From: Hongsoonwoonella zoysiae
GTDB taxonomy: Bacteria > Pseudomonadota > Alphaproteobacteria > Rhizobiales > Stappiaceae
Assembly: GCF_013266695.1 (NCBI RefSeq)
Contig: NZ_JABRXF010000001.1
Span: 1,679,736 to 1,743,735 of the forward strand
DNA: 64,000 nt
Reading direction: 5' to 3'
Shown here: positions 7,964 to 17,249 of the stretch, piece after piece
Position numbering within the stretch: the stretch's first letter is position 1
How the letters are laid out: each line of letters starts with the position of its first letter
The notes under the pieces: model-generated
The model's database searches: none
The model's input: the letters and a program-made list of their open reading frames with translations, nothing else
What the model was told of the DNA's origin: nothing
Made by a program: the position numbers and the translations under genes

Positions 7964-9325
7964 ATGCGACTGCTTATCGTCGGAACGCTTGGCGGTCAGC
8001 TGACGGCCGCATCGAAAATCGCGATGGACCGGGGGGCGAGCGTCACCCATGCGCAGACGGTCGATGAGGCATTGACGATCCTTCGTGCCGGGCGCGGAGC
8101 CGATCTCCTGATGATCGATGTCATGCTCGACGTCGCCCGACTCGTCGATCACCTCCAGCGCGAGCGCATTCACCTGCCCATAGTTGCCTGCGGCACCCAG
8201 ACGGATGCCAATGCCGCCGTCAACGCCATCCGCGCGGGCGCGAAGGAATACATCCCCCTTCCGCCCGACCCTGAATTGATCGCGGCGGTTCTTGCCGCGG
8301 TCGCGCAGGAACGCAACTCGATCATCTACCGCGACGACGCCATGGCGGCCGTTGTCCGCCTTGCCGAGCAGATCGCCCCGTCGGACGCATCCGTCCTGAT
8401 CACGGGCGAATCGGGAACCGGCAAGGAGGTCATCGCACGCCACGTCCACAGCCGTTCCTCGCGCTCCGAAAAGCCGTTCGTGTCCATCAACTGTGCCGCA
8501 ATTCCTGAACAACTTCTGGAATCGGAGCTTTTCGGCCACGAAAAAGGTGCCTTCACTGGGGCGGTTGCCCGCCGTATCGGCAAATTCGAAGAAGCGAACG
8601 GCGGTACGCTGCTCCTCGACGAGATCTCGGAGATGGACGTCCGCCTGCAGGCGAAGCTTCTGCGCGCAATCCAGGAGCGCGTTATCGATCGCGTTGGCGG
8701 CACGCGCCCGGTCCCGGTCGATATTCGCATCCTGGCCACGTCCAACCGCGATCTTGGAGAAGCGGTCCGCAGCGGAACCTTCCGCGAAGATCTGCTGTTT
8801 CGCCTGAATGTGGTCAATCTCAAGCTCCCGCCCCTGCGTGAGCGTCATGCCGACATCATGGAACTCGCAAGCCACTTCGCCGCTCATTACTCCGAGGTCA
8901 ATGGATTGCCCATGCGCCGCATCAGCGAAGATGCGCGGCGCGCCCTCCTGACGAACCCGTGGCCGGGGAACGTGCGCGAGCTGGAAAATACCATGCATCG
9001 CGCCGTGCTTCTGGCGAGCGGCGATGAGATCGGGGTGGGAGCGATCATCACTCCGGATGGTGCGCCGATGGCCGCAAGCGCCGGCCCGGCTGCGCAGGCC
9101 GCGCAGACGGCGGAAGCGGTCGCCCGTTCCATGGTGGGGCGCACCGTGGCCGAGGTCGAGCGCGAACTGATCCTCGACACGCTCGACCATTGCCTCGGCA
9201 ATCGCACGCATGCGGCAAAAATCCTCGGCATCTCCATCCGCACGCTACGCAACAAGCTCAACCAGTATTCCGGTGAGGGCCTGGCCATTCCGGCACCTGG
9301 CGAGGCGCGTATGGCGGGATACTGA
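7964..9325 (+). CDS. flbD: sigma-54-dependent flagellar regulator FlbD
   Basis: FlbD is the enhancer-binding protein that activates late flagellar promoters with sigma-54 and can repress fliF. Domains in order: a receiver-like domain (1-115), an AAA+ ATPase (about 125-360) with Walker A GESGTGKE (148-155) and the sigma-54 contact loop GAFTGA (195-200), and a Fis-type helix-turn-helix at the end (AKILGISIRTLRNKLNQY). The receiver lacks the usual acidic pair near its first strand (VGTLGG instead), so phosphorylation is doubtful, as in Caulobacter FlbD. Putative targets in this window are the palindromes at 322-336 and 4075-4087. Confidence 0.93.
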   Translation: MRLLIVGTLGGQLTAASKIAMDRGASVTHAQTVDEALTILRAGRGADLLMIDVMLDVARLVDHLQRERIHLPIVACGTQTDANAAVNAIRAGAKEYIPLPPDPELIAAVLAAVAQERNSIIYRDDAMAAVVRLAEQIAPSDASVLITGESGTGKEVIARHVHSRSSRSEKPFVSINCAAIPEQLLESELFGHEKGAFTGAVARRIGKFEEANGGTLLLDEISEMDVRLQAKLLRAIQERVIDRVGGTRPVPVDIRILATSNRDLGEAVRSGTFREDLLFRLNVVNLKLPPLRERHADIMELASHFAAHYSEVNGLPMRRISEDARRALLTNPWPGNVRELENTMHRAVLLASGDEIGVGAIITPDGAPMAASAGPAAQAAQTAEAVARSMVGRTVAEVERELILDTLDHCLGNRTHAAKILGISIRTLRNKLNQYSGEGLAIPAPGEARMAGY

Positions 9326-9379
9326 CCGGCTGCCCAACGACAAGAAAAATTTCCAAAGGCGTTTTGACAGGACCACGAA

Positions 9380-11551
9380 ATGAGCGACGTGACAGCGGGC
9401 GAAACGGCACCTGTGCCGCGACAGACGAATGCGGTTCAGCCGGCAGGCGGCGGGCTGCAGGCCATACCGGGTTTTACGGAACTCTGGCACACGGTCCGCA
9501 ATGGCGACATCGCGCTCGCGCTCGGCGTCATGACGATCATCATCCTGCTGATCCTGCCGATGCCGCCGGTGATGCTGGATATTTTCCTTGCGATTTCGAT
9601 CGTATTTTCCGTTCTCGTCCTGATGACGGGCCTGTTTATCCAGCAGCCGCTGGAATTTTCGTCGTTTCCCACGGTGCTCCTGATCGCGACCATGTTGCGC
9701 CTGGCGCTGAACCTTGCCTCAACGCGGCTTATCCTTGCCAACGGCCATGAGGGAACGGGTGCTGCCGGCCACGTCATCGAAGCGTTCGGCAGCTTCGTCA
9801 TGGGCGGCAATTTCGTCATCGGCATCATCGTCTTCGCCATTCTGGTGATCGTCAATTTTATCGTGATCACCAAGGGTTCCGGCCGTATCGCCGAGGTTGC
9901 GGCCCGCTTTACGCTGGATGCGATGCCAGGCAAGCAGATGGCGATCGACGCCGATCTTTCCGCCGGCCTGATCGACGAGGGGGAAGCGCGTACCCGGCGC
10001 AAGAACCTGGAGGATGAAAGCTCGTTCTTCGGCGCGATGGACGGTGCTTCGAAGTTTGTTCGCGGCGATGCCATCGCCGGCCTTTTGATCACTTTCATCA
10101 ACATCGTGGCAGGCATCATCATCGGTGTGGTGCAAAAGGAGCTTTCGTTCTCCGACGCCGCGCACACATACACCCTGTTGACCATCGGTGACGGCCTCGT
10201 CTCCCAGATCCCGGCGCTCATCGTCTCCACCGCCGCAGGCCTCCTGGTTTCCAAGGCCGGCGTGCGCGGTGCGGCCGACAAGGCCCTGTCGAGCCAGCTT
10301 TCGGGTTATCCGAAGGCGCTTGGCATGTCCTCCTTCGTCATGATCATCCTATCGGTGCTGCCCGGAATTCCCATGATTCCCTTTCTGGGTCTTGCAGGCC
10401 TCACCGGCTGGCTTGCCTTCCGTTCAACCAGACAGATGCAGGAAACGGCGAAGGAAGAGGCGATGACCCAGCGCATCGCCGCCGCCTCCGGCGCGCCCGA
10501 AAAGCCGGCCGAGCCGCCGATTTCCGAAACGCTGAAGATGGACGAACTGAGGGTGGAACTTGGCTACGCGCTTCTGCCGCTCATCAAGGGCGAGGGGCCG
10601 GAGGGTGATCAGCTGACCGAGCAGATCAAGGCGCTGCGCCGGCAGATCGCAAGCGAGATGGGCTTCGTCATGCCGCCGGTGCGTATCCTCGACAATATCC
10701 AGCTCGGCGCCAACGACTACGTCATCAAGGTCAAGGAAGTGGAATCGGGCAAGGGTCAGCTCTTCGCCAAGCACTACATGGTCATGGACCCGCAGGGCGG
10801 GCAGGTGAAGCTGCCGGGCACTCACACGACGGAGCCCACTTTCGGGCTGCCGGCAACCTGGGTGGAAAGCCAGTATCGCGAGGATGCGGCGCTGCGCGGC
10901 TATACGGTCGTCGATCCCGCCACGGTGCTCGCTACCCATCTGACGGAGACCATACGCTCCAATGTCGCCGACCTCCTGAGCTATGCGGACGTCCAGAGGC
11001 TCCTGAACGAGATCGAAGGCGAGCAGGCCAAGCTGATCGAAGATATCGTGCCCTCGCAGATCACCGTTTCCGGCATCCAGCGCGTGCTGCAGACGCTGCT
11101 TGCCGAGCGCATTTCGATCCGCGACTTGCCGACGATTCTGGAAGGTATCGCGGAGGCAACCGGTTACACGCGCGATCCGGTTTCGATTGCCGAGCAAGTG
11201 CGCACCCGTCTTGCCCGTCAGATCTGCGCGGCAAACATGTCTCCTGCCGGATATCTGCCCCTCGTTGCCATGTCGCCGCAGTGGGAGCAGGCGTTCCTCG
11301 AATCAATTGTCGGCGAAGGCGACAACCGCTCGCTCGCAATGGCGCCGTCCAAGCTTCAGGAGTTCGTGCAGGCTGTGCGCGAGGCTTTCGAAGAAGGGGC
11401 CAGGCAGGGCGAAGTGCCGGTACTTCTGACCTCGCCGCAAACACGCCGTTTCGTGCGCTCCATCGTAGAGCGTTTCAGGGCGCATACCACGGTGATGAGC
11501 CAGAACGAGGTTCACCCACGAATTCGTCTGAAAACGATAGCCTCCGTATAA
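9380..11551 (+). CDS. flhA: flagellar export gate protein FlhA
   Basis: FlhA is the large inner-membrane component of the flagellar type III export gate. The first ~350 residues contain about eight membrane helices and the FHIPEP-family signature (DAMPGKQMAIDADLSAGLID, then ARTRRKNLEDESSFFGAMDG). The C-terminal ~370 residues are the cytosolic domain that docks chaperone-substrate complexes and forms the nonameric ring. ATG at 9380 follows a modest ribosome binding site. It is the last gene of the fliF operon here, and a strong terminator follows (11560-11590). Length 723 residues. Confidence 0.96.
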   Translation: MSDVTAGETAPVPRQTNAVQPAGGGLQAIPGFTELWHTVRNGDIALALGVMTIIILLILPMPPVMLDIFLAISIVFSVLVLMTGLFIQQPLEFSSFPTVLLIATMLRLALNLASTRLILANGHEGTGAAGHVIEAFGSFVMGGNFVIGIIVFAILVIVNFIVITKGSGRIAEVAARFTLDAMPGKQMAIDADLSAGLIDEGEARTRRKNLEDESSFFGAMDGASKFVRGDAIAGLLITFINIVAGIIIGVVQKELSFSDAAHTYTLLTIGDGLVSQIPALIVSTAAGLLVSKAGVRGAADKALSSQLSGYPKALGMSSFVMIILSVLPGIPMIPFLGLAGLTGWLAFRSTRQMQETAKEEAMTQRIAAASGAPEKPAEPPISETLKMDELRVELGYALLPLIKGEGPEGDQLTEQIKALRRQIASEMGFVMPPVRILDNIQLGANDYVIKVKEVESGKGQLFAKHYMVMDPQGGQVKLPGTHTTEPTFGLPATWVESQYREDAALRGYTVVDPATVLATHLTETIRSNVADLLSYADVQRLLNEIEGEQAKLIEDIVPSQITVSGIQRVLQTLLAERISIRDLPTILEGIAEATGYTRDPVSIAEQVRTRLARQICAANMSPAGYLPLVAMSPQWEQAFLESIVGEGDNRSLAMAPSKLQEFVQAVREAFEEGARQGEVPVLLTSPQTRRFVRSIVERFRAHTTVMSQNEVHPRIRLKTIASV

Positions 11552-11559
11552 CGGATGTC

Positions 11560-11590
11560 GGCCGGGCATTCCCCGGCCGTCTTTTTCTTT
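11560..11590 (+). terminator. terminator of the flagellar operon
   Basis: GGCCGGG (11560-11566) and CCCGGCC (11572-11578) form a 7-bp GC stem with a 5-base loop, followed by GTCTTTTTCTTT. It starts 8 bases after the flhA stop. Confidence 0.88.
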
Positions 11591-11670
11591 CGCAATTTGT
11601 CGGCTATCAAGCGGCATGGCAGTAGCAGCCGGGCGCAATTCCGTCGGGTGGGTATTCAAACGGGTCAGGA

Positions 11671-12294
11671 ATGGAAACGCAGCTTTTCAACCTCAATGGA
11701 TATACGGACCTGCCCGAGGGCAAGGTCGCGAGCATCGTGACCTATCTCGATATGCGGGCGCGTCCGCTGCTGCGGGCGGAAGACCGTCCGGACCTACGCC
11801 TGAAAAAGGTCGTTTCGCCGGATCTGACGGAATATCGCGAGCTTTTCCGTCGCATCGGTGAAGATTGGCTTTGGTTCGGCCGCCTGGTGATGGATGACGC
11901 GGAGCTTTCGGCTCTTTTTGCCGAACCTGCGCGCGAGCTTTATTTCCCGATGTCGGGACGCGATACCATAGGCGTTCTCGAACTGAATTTCGCCGATCCG
12001 AAAAACGCCGAGCTTGCCTATTTCGGTCTGGTGCCGGAGGCGATCGGTGGTGGTGCCGGCAGATGGCTGATGAAAAAGGCGCTCGACATTGTATGGGCAC
12101 GGCCTGAAACCGAGCGCTTCTGGCTTCACACCTGCACGGCGGACAGTCAGCAAGCGCTCGGTTTTTATCGCAGCGTCGGCTTCAAGCCGTACAAGCGCGC
12201 GATAGAGATCGCCGATGATCCACGCCTGAAAGGCTTGCTGCCCGAAGCATCGGCGCCGCATCTGCCCTTGATCGAGGAACGCTCGCGGGACTGA
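11671..12294 (+). CDS. GNAT-family N-acetyltransferase
   Basis: This 207-residue protein has a C-terminal GNAT fold. The acetyl-CoA binding region reads ELAYFGLVPEAIGGGAGRWLMKKALDIVW (residues ~110-138), and the last strand region is ALGFYRSVGFKPYKR. The first ~80 residues are less typical. The substrate cannot be told from sequence. It stands between flhA and the convergent mtnA, with its stop 6 bases from that of mtnA. Start ATG at 11671, preceded by TCAGGA. Confidence 0.85.
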   Translation: METQLFNLNGYTDLPEGKVASIVTYLDMRARPLLRAEDRPDLRLKKVVSPDLTEYRELFRRIGEDWLWFGRLVMDDAELSALFAEPARELYFPMSGRDTIGVLELNFADPKNAELAYFGLVPEAIGGGAGRWLMKKALDIVWARPETERFWLHTCTADSQQALGFYRSVGFKPYKRAIEIADDPRLKGLLPEASAPHLPLIEERSRD

Positions 12295-12300
12295 CCGATT

Positions 12301-13407
12301 TCAAGCGGCCGGGCTCATGCGCTCGGGAAAGGCCGAAAGGATCGCATCGCGGCTTGCCTGCAGCACGCCGCGCTCGGTAATCAGTCCGGACACGAGGCGT
12401 GCCGGCGTAACGTCGAATGCGGGGTTCGCGGCGTGCGAACCGCCGGATACGACCTCGATGGTGCGGATTTCTCCATCCTCGCCTCGCCCGGTAATATGCG
12501 TGACCTCGCGTTCGGATCGCTCCTCGATGGGAATTTCCGAAAGTCCGTCCTCGATCGAAAAGTCGATCGTGGGTGAGGGCAGGGCGACGTAGAAGGGCAC
12601 GCCGTTGTCGCTGGCCGAAAGCGCTTTCAGATAAGTGCCGATCTTGTTGCAGACGTCGCCGCGCAATGTGGTGCGGTCCGTACCGGTGATGACGAGGTCC
12701 ACCTGTCCACGCTGCATCAGGTGGCCGCCCGCATTATCGACGACCACCGTATGAGGCACCCCGTGGTGGAAAAGCTCCCACGCCGTAAGAAAGCCGCCCT
12801 GGTTGCGCGGCCTCGTCTCGTCCACCCAGACATGAACGTCGATCCCCTTGGCGTGCGCCATATAGACAGGTGCTGTCGCCGTCCCCCAGTCGACGGTCGC
12901 CAGCCAGCCGGCATTGCAATGGGTCAGGATATTGACCGGTTCGCCCGGCTTTTTCTTTGCTGCGATTTCCCCGATCAGCGCCAGCCCGTGCGTCCCGATC
13001 GCGCGGTTGATCTCGACATCCTCATCGCAGATCGCAGCCGCCTCGATATATCCGGCGGATAGTCTGTCACCTTCAGGAAGCGACAGGAGAAGCTTTCGCA
13101 TGCGCTCAAGCGCCCAACGCAGGTTGATCGCCGTTGGGCGTGTTGCGTGCAGAACTTCATAGGCCTCGGCGAGGCGCTGGTCGGATGCGTCATCGCGAAG
13201 CGCAAGACAGAGACCGTAGGCGGCCGTGGCGCCGATCAATGGCGCGCCTCGCACCTGCATCGACCTGATCGCCTGGGCCGCATCCTCAAGGGTCCGCAGC
13301 GTTGCGGTTTCGAACGCATAGGGAAATTTCGTCTGGTCGATGATCTCCACCGACCAGCCGTCCGGGTTGAGCCAGATGGTGCGATAGGCCTTGCCGTCGA
13401 CTTTCAT
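12301..13407 (-). CDS. mtnA: S-methyl-5-thioribose-1-phosphate isomerase
   Basis: This enzyme converts methylthioribose-1-phosphate to methylthioribulose-1-phosphate in the salvage of methylthioadenosine. Family marks are the early RTIWL and [17 protein letters not shown], the middle [18 protein letters not shown] with the catalytic cysteine, and [10 protein letters not shown] with the catalytic aspartate. I chose ATG at 13407 because GGGAG lies 10 bases upstream and homologues begin [12 protein letters not shown]. An open frame extends 25 codons further up without support. mtnP, which makes its substrate precursor, lies at 51230. Length 368 residues. Confidence 0.95.
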   Translation of the reverse strand: MKVDGKAYRTIWLNPDGWSVEIIDQTKFPYAFETATLRTLEDAAQAIRSMQVRGAPLIGATAAYGLCLALRDDASDQRLAEAYEVLHATRPTAINLRWALERMRKLLLSLPEGDRLSAGYIEAAAICDEDVEINRAIGTHGLALIGEIAAKKKPGEPVNILTHCNAGWLATVDWGTATAPVYMAHAKGIDVHVWVDETRPRNQGGFLTAWELFHHGVPHTVVVDNAGGHLMQRGQVDLVITGTDRTTLRGDVCNKIGTYLKALSASDNGVPFYVALPSPTIDFSIEDGLSEIPIEERSEREVTHITGRGEDGEIRTIEVVSGGSHAANPAFDVTPARLVSGLITERGVLQASRDAILSAFPERMSPAA

Positions 13408-13800
13408 CTCTCGCTCTCCCTCGTGTCTTCGATCATGGATCGTAGTGTGCTTTTGACGAAAACAGGATCGTTTTCGTGACAAGAATTCGCCCCGGGATCA
13501 ATACGTTGGACCATTTTTGCCGTCGAAACCGCTGCGTTTTGACGGAATATGCTTTAACCGTGATCGTGCCGATAGTGCAGCGGTTTTCTCAATCGAGGAA
13601 TATTGGGTGCGACTCAACGCGATGATGATGAAAATCCCACCGGAAAACGTTAATTTCTGTTAACCATGAATCGAGCTTTGTTCGTGGATGACTCTTCGTG
13701 ATGGATTCCCCCGCCTTAACAGGAGCAGGCACTATGGTAATCCTGATAATTAAGAGTCTATTTACCTGAATCGATTCGGGCGCTGGAGCCAGAGACCGAC
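13408..13800. other. intergenic region between mtnA and the 13801 gene
   Basis: This holds repeat copy 2 (13455-13556), and at 13650-13665 a TTAA-N6-TTAACC pair that resembles a CtrA box but has the wrong spacing. I see no gene. It must contain the divergent promoters of mtnA and of the plus-strand gene at 13801. Confidence 0.55.
13455..13556. repeat. two-hairpin interspersed repeat, copy 2
   Basis: The first hairpin has perfect 8-bp arms ACGAAAAC (13456-13463) and GTTTTCGT (13470-13477). The linker GACAAGAATTCGC and GGGATCAATAC corresponds to the linker of the other copies. The second hairpin has arms CCGTCGAAAC and GTTTTGACGG (13520-13545), and the element ends GGAATATGCTTTAAC, as copy 3 ends AATATGCTGTAAC. 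It is the most diverged of the three clear copies. Confidence 0.65.
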
Positions 13801-14406
13801 ATGACCAATTCCCGCGACAACGTCGTTCCGCATGCGAAGGTGCGCAGCCTGCGAGAAGCGATCCGTAAGGTTAGAATGGCGGAAGTCGAGCGCACGGATG
13901 TCGTCGTGGAACTTCAGGAATCGGAAAAGGCGCGGCTTGAGCTTCTGGCCGAGGAACTTCAGGACGTCTTCCAGGAAGTGCCTGAGGATGATGACCAGTT
14001 CTCCTTTCAGATCGTCCCCGGCACGCCCCCGAGGCTTTGGATCGACATGACCGGCCATGTGGTCATGGGCCGGGACAAGCGCACCTACCGCTTTATCAAG
14101 GACACGCGCATCGGGCGTACGGTCATTCTGGAAACGGAAGACCTCGACGACATGGCCGACTGCATAACCGAGTATATCGCCGAGCGGGTGCTTGAACGCG
14201 AAAAGGTGGTCGAAGGAGATTGGCTTGCCAAGCGCCTGCGGGCGAAGCCGGAGGCGGTAGGCGCTTCCGCCCAGGCTGAAACGATGCCGTCGCCCGTTCC
14301 GAACGTACGCGGCGTTTGGGGGCCGTTCGTCGCCTTCGCCATCGGCTTGCTGGTCGGGATCGTGGGGCTGGTCGGGTTCGCGTGGTACGCAAATCCGATC
14401 AATTGA
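13801..14406 (+). CDS. conserved hypothetical protein with C-terminal membrane anchor
   Basis: I do not recognise a named family. The 201-residue protein has a charged helical region (residues 10-60, SLREAIRKVRMAEVERTDVV then ESEKARLELLAEELQDVF), a beta-rich middle (FQIVPGTPPRLWIDMTGHVV, KRTYRFIKDTRIGRTVILET) and one membrane helix at the very end (about 178-196), followed by YANPIN. It would sit on the cytoplasmic face, tail-anchored in the inner membrane. Its end overlaps the convergent metallophosphoesterase gene by 8 bases. Codon use matches its neighbours. Confidence 0.75.
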   Translation: MTNSRDNVVPHAKVRSLREAIRKVRMAEVERTDVVVELQESEKARLELLAEELQDVFQEVPEDDDQFSFQIVPGTPPRLWIDMTGHVVMGRDKRTYRFIKDTRIGRTVILETEDLDDMADCITEYIAERVLEREKVVEGDWLAKRLRAKPEAVGASAQAETMPSPVPNVRGVWGPFVAFAIGLLVGIVGLVGFAWYANPIN

Positions 14407-15325
14407 CGCTTTCGGCGCGCGACAGATTCACCGATGGCACGCCGATCGTTATTTCGTCGAGCGTTTCGATGGTGCCGTCCCTTTCGGTAAAGCCGCGCTC
14501 GACCATTTCGCAGCGCCAGCTATCGGCTTTGCCGGAAATCCTGAAAAGATTGTAGCGCGACGGCGGGCGCCTTCCTCCCGGCACGTTGGAGGCGGAAGGC
14601 ACGCAGATCACCGGGACATCGCCGTGAGGGCCCTCGATCGCCGCTTGCGTCGCCATATGAGTGTGGCCGTGCAGCACAAGCTCGCAGCCGCCGGCCTTGA
14701 TGACGGCCCGCACGCGTGAAGCGTCGGTAAGCCGTTTCACCCAAGCCGTCGCTTTAACACCCGGCGGATGATGGATCAGCAGGATGCGGAAAAGGCCTTC
14801 TTCGCCAAGCCGTTTGAGCACCGCATGAAGCCTGCGGGTCTGCATTGTGCCGATGCGCCCCGTGGCGAACCAGGGCCCGCTCGCCCGCGCCGTGGAAACG
14901 CCGATCAGCGCGACGGGGCCTCTTCGCCTGACAAACGGAAAGCCCACATCGGTTTCTCCGTCGCCGGTCATATAGCTTGCCCATGCATCGGTGGCCTTGC
15001 GGATCGCGCCCGGCACATAGGCATCGTGATTGCCCGGAACCACGGTGACATCCTCGCTGGGGCCGACGCGTTCCAGCCAGTCGCGCGCCGCTGTTATCTC
15101 CCGGTCGAGCGCGATATTCACCAGATCGCCGGTCACGGCGATATGGTCGGGGGTGTGCCGGTGCACATCGTCGATCAACTGTTCCAGATAGGTGCTGCGC
15201 ATGGAGCGCCCGCGGTTGCGCTGCCAGTTTACGTAGCCGATCACGCGCTTCGACAAAAGCTCGCGGATGCGCGGGTCGGGCATGGGCCCGAGGTGAGGGT
15301 CTGAGAGATGGGCAAGGGTAAACAT
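14399..15325 (-). CDS. metallophosphoesterase (calcineurin-like)
   Basis: The metal-binding motifs of the calcineurin-like phosphoesterase fold appear in order: HLSDPHL near the N-terminus, VTGDLVN, PGNHD, LLIHHPP and LHGHTHM. The overall form is close to class III cyclic-nucleotide phosphodiesterases (CpdA-like), but the substrate cannot be fixed. I chose ATG at 15325, giving MFTLAHLSDPHL, over a TTG 10 codons upstream. Length 308 residues. Confidence 0.88.
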   Translation of the reverse strand: MFTLAHLSDPHLGPMPDPRIRELLSKRVIGYVNWQRNRGRSMRSTYLEQLIDDVHRHTPDHIAVTGDLVNIALDREITAARDWLERVGPSEDVTVVPGNHDAYVPGAIRKATDAWASYMTGDGETDVGFPFVRRRGPVALIGVSTARASGPWFATGRIGTMQTRRLHAVLKRLGEEGLFRILLIHHPPGVKATAWVKRLTDASRVRAVIKAGGCELVLHGHTHMATQAAIEGPHGDVPVICVPSASNVPGGRRPPSRYNLFRISGKADSWRCEMVERGFTERDGTIETLDEITIGVPSVNLSRAESVN

Positions 15326-15372
15326 CGCGAGCCCATCATTGTGCCGAGGCACCAACCGTCAAGTAAAAAAAC

Positions 15373-15407
15373 AAAAGCACCGTCCCTGGGCGGGAAACGG
15401 TGCTTTT
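15373..15407 (-). terminator. terminator downstream of the 37-codon gene
   Basis: AAAAGCACCGT (15373-15383) and ACGGTGCTTTT (15397-15407) form a perfect 11-bp stem with a 13-base loop. Read on the minus strand it is followed by a T run (GTTTTTTTAC). It ends the transcript of the small gene at 15442-15555. Confidence 0.85.
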
Positions 15408-15441
15408 CGTCACAGTCTTCCGAATTGCCGAAATCGGCGGT

Positions 15442-15555
15442 TCAGTTGGCCGCGAAGGTATTGAGCGCTGCGGCGACGCGCGGGTTCGAAAGATCGATCG
15501 AGGGCTTCCAGTTGAAGCGGCGCTTGCGGCGCGAGTTGAACAGGCTGGAGAACAT
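15442..15555 (-). CDS. small basic protein of 37 residues, function unknown
   Basis: The start ATG at 15555 has a near-perfect ribosome binding site (AAAGGAGG, 6 bases before ATG). The product begins MFSSLFNSRRKRRFNWKP and continues SIDLSNPRVAAALNTFAAN. It has a basic patch near the N-terminus and a short, mildly amphipathic C-terminus. A strong terminator follows 35 bases after the stop, so it appears to be a free-standing transcription unit. I do not recognise a family. The frame stays open upstream, but nothing there has a start signal of comparable quality. Confidence 0.68.
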   Translation of the reverse strand: MFSSLFNSRRKRRFNWKPSIDLSNPRVAAALNTFAAN

Positions 15556-15772
15556 GGCAGCCTCCTTTGATTTTACAGTGTTCTGGGATCGGATGCAGCG
15601 TTTGCGCGCTGTTTGAGCATTCATTGCTCAATTTCTGTGCTTCTAGATAAGGATTTTTCTTTTGCCAACCAGCGCTATTTTCGCGGGGCTCCCATGCGTG
15701 AGCCGCATGGTGAGCTAATGATTGCATTATCCGGGAGGTGTAGTCTCGAAATTGGATCGGGAGAAATGGTGA

Positions 15773-16258
15773 ATGCAGGGTGATGATGTAACGTCGCTTT
15801 CAAGCCGGCTGCTGCGCAGGGTCCTTCTGACCGCAAGCCTGATGCGCCGGGCGGTGACGCTTGGCGTTCGTCTGGCGGTCCGGGATGATCGTGGGCGGGT
15901 CCTTCTCGTGCGCCATACCTATCTGCCGGGCTGGTATATGCCGGGCGGCGGCGTGGACCTTGGAGAAACTGCGGCGGATGCCGGCAAGCGAGAGCTTTTC
16001 GAGGAAGCGGGCCTTGAAGCCACGGCCCCGCTCGATCTATTCGCGCTTTATCACAACCGGATAAGCGGCCGGCGAGATCACGTGGCGCTCTTCACCGTTT
16101 CGGCATTCAAGGAAACGCAATCCGCCTTCCGGCCCAATCTGGAGATCGCGGAAGCGGCTTTTTTCGATATTTCGGACCTGCCGGAAAACGTCACACCCTC
16201 CACCTTGCGAAGGCTGGATGAATTGTCCGGCAAATCGCCGATTTCCGATATCTGGTGA
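15773..16258 (+). CDS. Nudix hydrolase
   Basis: The Nudix box is intact at residues ~60-84: GGGVDLGETAADAGKREL then FEEAGLE, matching Gx5Ex7REUxEExGU. This family hydrolyses nucleoside-diphosphate-linked compounds in a metal-dependent way. The substrate here is not predictable. The N-terminal ~25 residues are basic. The sequence ends ...RRLDELSGKSPISDIW. It is convergent with the glutathione transferase gene, 22 bases away. Length 161 residues. Confidence 0.9.
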   Translation: MQGDDVTSLSSRLLRRVLLTASLMRRAVTLGVRLAVRDDRGRVLLVRHTYLPGWYMPGGGVDLGETAADAGKRELFEEAGLEATAPLDLFALYHNRISGRRDHVALFTVSAFKETQSAFRPNLEIAEAAFFDISDLPENVTPSTLRRLDELSGKSPISDIW

Positions 16259-16280
16259 ATGCCGTCCCCAGATCGCGGGT

Positions 16281-17249
16281 TTACGCCGCCAGCTTCTGGC
16301 GCCGGTGGGGGACCGTCAGGTCGATGTCGGGGCCGATGGGCACGACACCGCTCGGATTCACGCTTTCATGCGAACCGTAGTAATGCCTCTTGATGACATC
16401 GAAATCGACCGTCTCGGCAATGCCTGGAACCTGATAGAGGTCTCGCAGGTAGCCGTAAAGATTCGGGTAGTCGATGATCCTGCGGATGTTGCACTTGAAG
16501 TGGCCGTGATAGACGGGGTCGAAGCGCACGAGGGTGGTGAACAAGCGCCAATCCGCCTCCGTCAGCCGGTCCCCCATCAGGTAGCGATTTTGCGATAGCC
16601 GATCTTCCAGGAAATCAAGGGTGTTGAAGAGCGCCGTGGCGGCTTCTTCATAGGCTTCCTGCGACTTTGCGAAGCCGGATTTGTAGACGCCGTTATTGAC
16701 GGTGTCGTAGATCAGCGTGTTGATCTCGTCGATCTCCGGGCGAAGGTTTTTGGGGTAGAAATCGAGCGAGGCATCGCCCCAGGCATTGAATGCGGAATTG
16801 AACATGCGGATGATTTCCGCGGATTCATTGGAAACGATGGTTCCGGTCTCGCGGTCCCAGAGGATGGGCACCGTCGCGCGGCCGGAATAGGCCGGATCGG
16901 CCTTGACATATACCTGCCATGCGGTTTCGGCGCCTGTCACCGGGTCCGGCTCGGCGAAGGTCCAGCCGTTTTCAAGCATGAGCGGCTCGACCGCGTTAAG
17001 AGAGACGATGTCTTCCAGTTTCTTGAGTTTGCGGAAGATGATTGTCCGGTGCGCCCAGGGGCAGGCGTAGGAAACGATGAGATGGTAACGGCCAGGCTCG
17101 GCCCTGAAGCCGCCGCGGCCTGTCGGACCCGGCTGACCATCATCGCTTACCCAGTTGCGAAAGGCGGAAGCCTTGCGCACGAAGCGGCCGCTCGACGAAC
17201 TCGGCATCGCTTTGTCGGTGAACCATTCGCCGTTTGCCAGGTAACCCAT
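16281..17249 (-). CDS. xi-class glutathione transferase / glutathionyl-hydroquinone reductase
   Basis: This is a 322-residue GST of the xi class (YqjG/PcpF-like). It reduces glutathionyl-hydroquinones through a catalytic cysteine. The cysteine lies in the family motif RYHLIVSYACPWAHRT (residues ~57-72). Further marks are PILWDRETGTIVSNESAEIIRM and the C-terminal helical domain. I chose ATG at 17249 because CAGGAGAC lies just upstream. The upstream region holds a perfect palindrome (17335-17349) that could be its operator. Confidence 0.9.
   Translation of the reverse strand: MGYLANGEWFTDKAMPSSSSGRFVRKASAFRNWVSDDGQPGPTGRGGFRAEPGRYHLIVSYACPWAHRTIIFRKLKKLEDIVSLNAVEPLMLENGWTFAEPDPVTGAETAWQVYVKADPAYSGRATVPILWDRETGTIVSNESAEIIRMFNSAFNAWGDASLDFYPKNLRPEIDEINTLIYDTVNNGVYKSGFAKSQEAYEEAATALFNTLDFLEDRLSQNRYLMGDRLTEADWRLFTTLVRFDPVYHGHFKCNIRRIIDYPNLYGYLRDLYQVPGIAETVDFDVIKRHYYGSHESVNPSGVVPIGPDIDLTVPHRRQKLAA

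Noticed and set aside
13650-13665. CtrA-like box TTAA-N6-TTAACC
   Set aside because: The spacer is six bases, whereas CtrA sites need seven, and the downstream gene has no known cell-cycle role.
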